A DNA stretch of 64,000 bases from Rhodanobacter sp. 67-28. Its GTDB lineage: Bacteria; Pseudomonadota; Gammaproteobacteria; Xanthomonadales; Rhodanobacteraceae. The stretch covers positions 19,250-83,249 of the forward strand of contig MKTU01000054.1 of assembly GCA_001898415.1 (NCBI GenBank), given 5' to 3'. Below the pieces are notes generated by a model. It was given only the letters and a program-made list of their open reading frames with translations, searched no databases and was not told the origin of the DNA. Made by a program: the position numbers and the translations under genes. Positions within the stretch are counted from its first letter, which is position 1, and every line of letters starts with the position of its first letter. Of this stretch, positions 62,268 to 64,000 are shown piece by piece.

Positions 62268-63767
62268 ATGGATCCGCTGACCGCCCCCTACTTCCCGATC
62301 ATCTACGTCCGCGGCTACGCGATGACGGCGAACGAGATCGCCGACACCGTCGCCACGCCGTACATGGGCTTCAATCTCGGCTCCACCAAGGTGCGCCAGG
62401 CCTGGGACGGCACCGTGCGGCGCCACGTGTTCGAATCGCCGCTGGTGCGGCTGATGAAGGACTACGGCTACCGCGACACCTACACCGATGGCAGCGAGAT
62501 CGACGGCGAGCTGCCGGCGCGCAGCGTGGTGATCTACCGTTACTACGAAACGGCCGATACCGACCTTGGCGACGGCAAGGTGCTGTCGATCGTCGAGGCC
62601 GCCACCGGCCTGCGCGACCTGATCCGCAAGTTGCGCGACCAGGTTTGCGGCGCCGACGCGGCGCGGAAGAAGGCATTCCGCGTATACCTGATCGCCCATT
62701 CGATGGGTGGACTGGTATGCCGCAGCTTCCTGCAGAACGACAAGATCAGCACCGGCGCCGACCGTGCCATGGTGGACAAGGTGTTCACCTACGCCACCCC
62801 GCACAACGGCATCGAGATGGCCGGCTTCAACGTGCCGGCGGTGCTCGGCCTGTGGGACATGAACAACTTCAACCGCAAGACCATGGCCGGCTACCTCGGC
62901 CTGAAGGGCACGCCGGAGCGCGTGGACACGCTGGACGGCAAGTTCGATCCGCAGCAGTTTTTCTGCTTTGTCGGCACCAATCACCGCGACTACGAAGCCG
63001 CGCTCGGCGTGTCGCGCAAGCTGGCCGGCGAGATGAGCGACGGCCTGGTGAAGATCGAGAACGCCACCGTGAGCGGCGCGCCGCGCGCGTTCGCCTACCG
63101 CAGCCACAGCGGCGTGTACGGCGTGGTCAATTCCGAGGAGGGCTACCAGAACCTGGTGCGCTTCCTGTTCGGCGACATGCGCGTGGACGGCACTCTGGAG
63201 GTCGACGCGCTGCCGCTGCCGGCCTCGGTGCAGAAAGCCAAGGACGACGGCAAGCAGGTGCGCGCCTCGTACTATTTCGAGGCCACCGTGGCGCCGCGCG
63301 GCACCAACAGCTACCGCCTGACCGAGCGCCGCCGCGACACCTTCAGCGCGGTGCTGCGCAGCTTCGACGAACTGCTGCGCCCGGCCAACGCCGGGCTGGA
63401 CGCGCCGCGCTCGCCGGTGCTGTTCTCGGCCTTCCTCGACACCAGCAAGATCACCTCAGGCAAGACCGTCGTGTTCAGCGTGGAGCTGACCGTATCGACC
63501 ACCGGCTACACCATCGACAACAAACTGTGGCTGGACAAGCACGTCGAAGGCGAATACCTGTTCCGCGACACGCTGGTGGTGCGTGCCACGCAAACCGACG
63601 AAGGCTGGAACCTGCGCTACCTGCTCGTCGACGAGCAGTCCAGCGAGAGCCTGGGCACCCTGGTCGAGCCGCAGGGCGACGGGGATTACCTCATTCCGCT
63701 GTCGTCGCAGAAAGGCTTCCAGGGACGCTTGCGCCTGGCGGTGTCGATGACGCGCGGAAAGGCATAG
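62268..63767 (+). CDS. Alpha/beta-hydrolase (lipase-like), candidate eCIS effector
   Basis: 499 residues. PIIYVRGYAM at the start (oxyanion-hole strand), VYLIAHSMGGLVCRSFL with nucleophile Ser145 and FTYATPHNGIEMAG are hallmarks of PGAP1/triacylglycerol lipase-like enzymes. The C-terminal ~200 residues are beta-rich and may bind the particle or the membrane. No signal peptide. Being the last gene of the operon, right after the DUF6519 gene, it is a good candidate cargo attacking lipids. Target unproven. Confidence 0.82.
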   Translation: MDPLTAPYFPIIYVRGYAMTANEIADTVATPYMGFNLGSTKVRQAWDGTVRRHVFESPLVRLMKDYGYRDTYTDGSEIDGELPARSVVIYRYYETADTDLGDGKVLSIVEAATGLRDLIRKLRDQVCGADAARKKAFRVYLIAHSMGGLVCRSFLQNDKISTGADRAMVDKVFTYATPHNGIEMAGFNVPAVLGLWDMNNFNRKTMAGYLGLKGTPERVDTLDGKFDPQQFFCFVGTNHRDYEAALGVSRKLAGEMSDGLVKIENATVSGAPRAFAYRSHSGVYGVVNSEEGYQNLVRFLFGDMRVDGTLEVDALPLPASVQKAKDDGKQVRASYYFEATVAPRGTNSYRLTERRRDTFSAVLRSFDELLRPANAGLDAPRSPVLFSAFLDTSKITSGKTVVFSVELTVSTTGYTIDNKLWLDKHVEGEYLFRDTLVVRATQTDEGWNLRYLLVDEQSSESLGTLVEPQGDGDYLIPLSSQKGFQGRLRLAVSMTRGKA

Positions 63768-63786
63768 CCGCCGCCATGCGGCCCGG

Positions 63787-63811
63787 CTGCCGCCGGTGCG
63801 GGCGGCGGCAG
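63787..63811. terminator. GC-rich hairpin at the end of the eCIS operon
   Basis: The stem CTGCCGCCG (63787-63795) pairs with 63803-63811 around a 7-base loop. It lies 19 bases after the last stop codon. No T-run follows. Confidence 0.5.
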
Positions 63812-63827
63812 CACGTACACTACGCGC

Positions 63828-63902
63828 ATGAACGATTCCGCCGCCGCCTCGCCGTGGCACTTCAGCGTCGCGCCCATGATGGAACGGATGGATACGGCTT
63901 AA
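63828..63902 (+). pseudogene. dusA: dusA 5' fragment, interrupted
   Basis: 24 codons, MNDSAAASPWHFSVAPMM then ERMDTA and TAA. SPWHFSVAPMM is the conserved N-terminus of tRNA-dihydrouridine synthase A, which continues MDWTDRH in intact proteins. After ATGATGGA the sequence leaves the dusA pattern and becomes less GC-rich. The rest of dusA is not in the window. Most likely an element has inserted here. Confidence 0.75.
63863..63883. other. Possible dusA attachment-site core (attL)
   Basis: The stretch ending CGCCCATGATGGA is the last part matching dusA. dusA-specific integrases are known to insert genomic islands and prophages in this 5' region. The exact core length cannot be set from one junction. 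Confidence 0.5.
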
Positions 63903-64000
63903 TTTTGGTTCTTCGCGGGTAAGCGGGAAAGATCGTGTTGACAGGCACAAGGAAAGGGTGAGGGCGGCAGGCAGCGGATAAGCTGATAGCTCTCACACCA
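63903..64000. other. Start of inserted or foreign DNA at the right edge
   Basis: 98 bases, less GC-rich than the rest of the window and without a recognisable gene. It could be the end of a dusA-integrated island or the terminus of an IS. No integrase sequence is visible. Confidence 0.45.

Overview
The window is GC-rich, densely coded DNA from a gammaproteobacterium. Protein styles suggest the Lysobacterales/Xanthomonadales, and a Rhodanobacter- or Dyella-like relative is my best inference. The clues are an Oar-like TonB receptor, a CadC/TPR regulator, a POT-type peptide transporter remnant, and REP palindromes headed by GTAG like those of Stenotrophomonas. No rRNA, tRNA or CRISPR array was recognised.

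Positions 1-6100 hold small housekeeping or orphan genes: a HAD fragment, a membrane-bound CadC-like regulator with TPRs, a secreted PD40 beta-propeller protein, a PIN-domain protein, a CPXCG zinc protein, a nicotinamidase and a small membrane protein.

Positions 6395-27085 look like one collagen-scavenging locus. A decayed and an intact secreted M9 collagenase are followed by transposase remnants around a PAS-AraC regulator and a gutted POT peptide transporter. Next comes a long minus-strand operon for 4-hydroxyproline: epimerase, D-hydroxyproline dehydrogenase with two accessory redox subunits, deaminase, semialdehyde dehydrogenase, two peptidases suited to proline-rich peptides, and an APC permease. 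A second PAS-AraC regulator and an Oar-like TonB-dependent receptor diverge from it. The implied flow is collagen outside the cell, peptides taken up and trimmed, and hydroxyproline converted to 2-oxoglutarate.

Positions 27252-34941 hold unrelated genes: a cardiolipin synthase-like enzyme, an FAD/NAD(P) protein, a cysteine dioxygenase-like protein, a TonB-like protein, a hemolysin III family protein, DUF456 and a ferredoxin-NADP reductase. Palindromic repeats lie between some of them.

Positions 34942-63767 hold a nearly complete extracellular contractile injection system (eCIS, the Afp/PVC/MAC family). A receiver-less sigma-54 activator precedes two matching sigma-54 promoters, each with the same dyad about 60 bp upstream. 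One promoter drives a calpain-family cysteine protease that is a candidate cargo. The other drives the structural operon: sheath, tube, zinc-ribbon baseplate protein, DUF4255 cap, AAA ATPase, CIS tube/LysM proteins, hub, spike, PAAR-like tip, gp25, two J-like wedge proteins, a tail-I-like protein and a DUF6519 protein. Embedded in or next to it are further possible cargoes: a papain-like protein, a DUF4157/OmpA-like chimera, an M15 peptidase and a lipase-like hydrolase. No tape measure or tail fibre is apparent.

The right edge carries only the first codons of dusA before the sequence diverges, which suggests the left junction of an element inserted in dusA.
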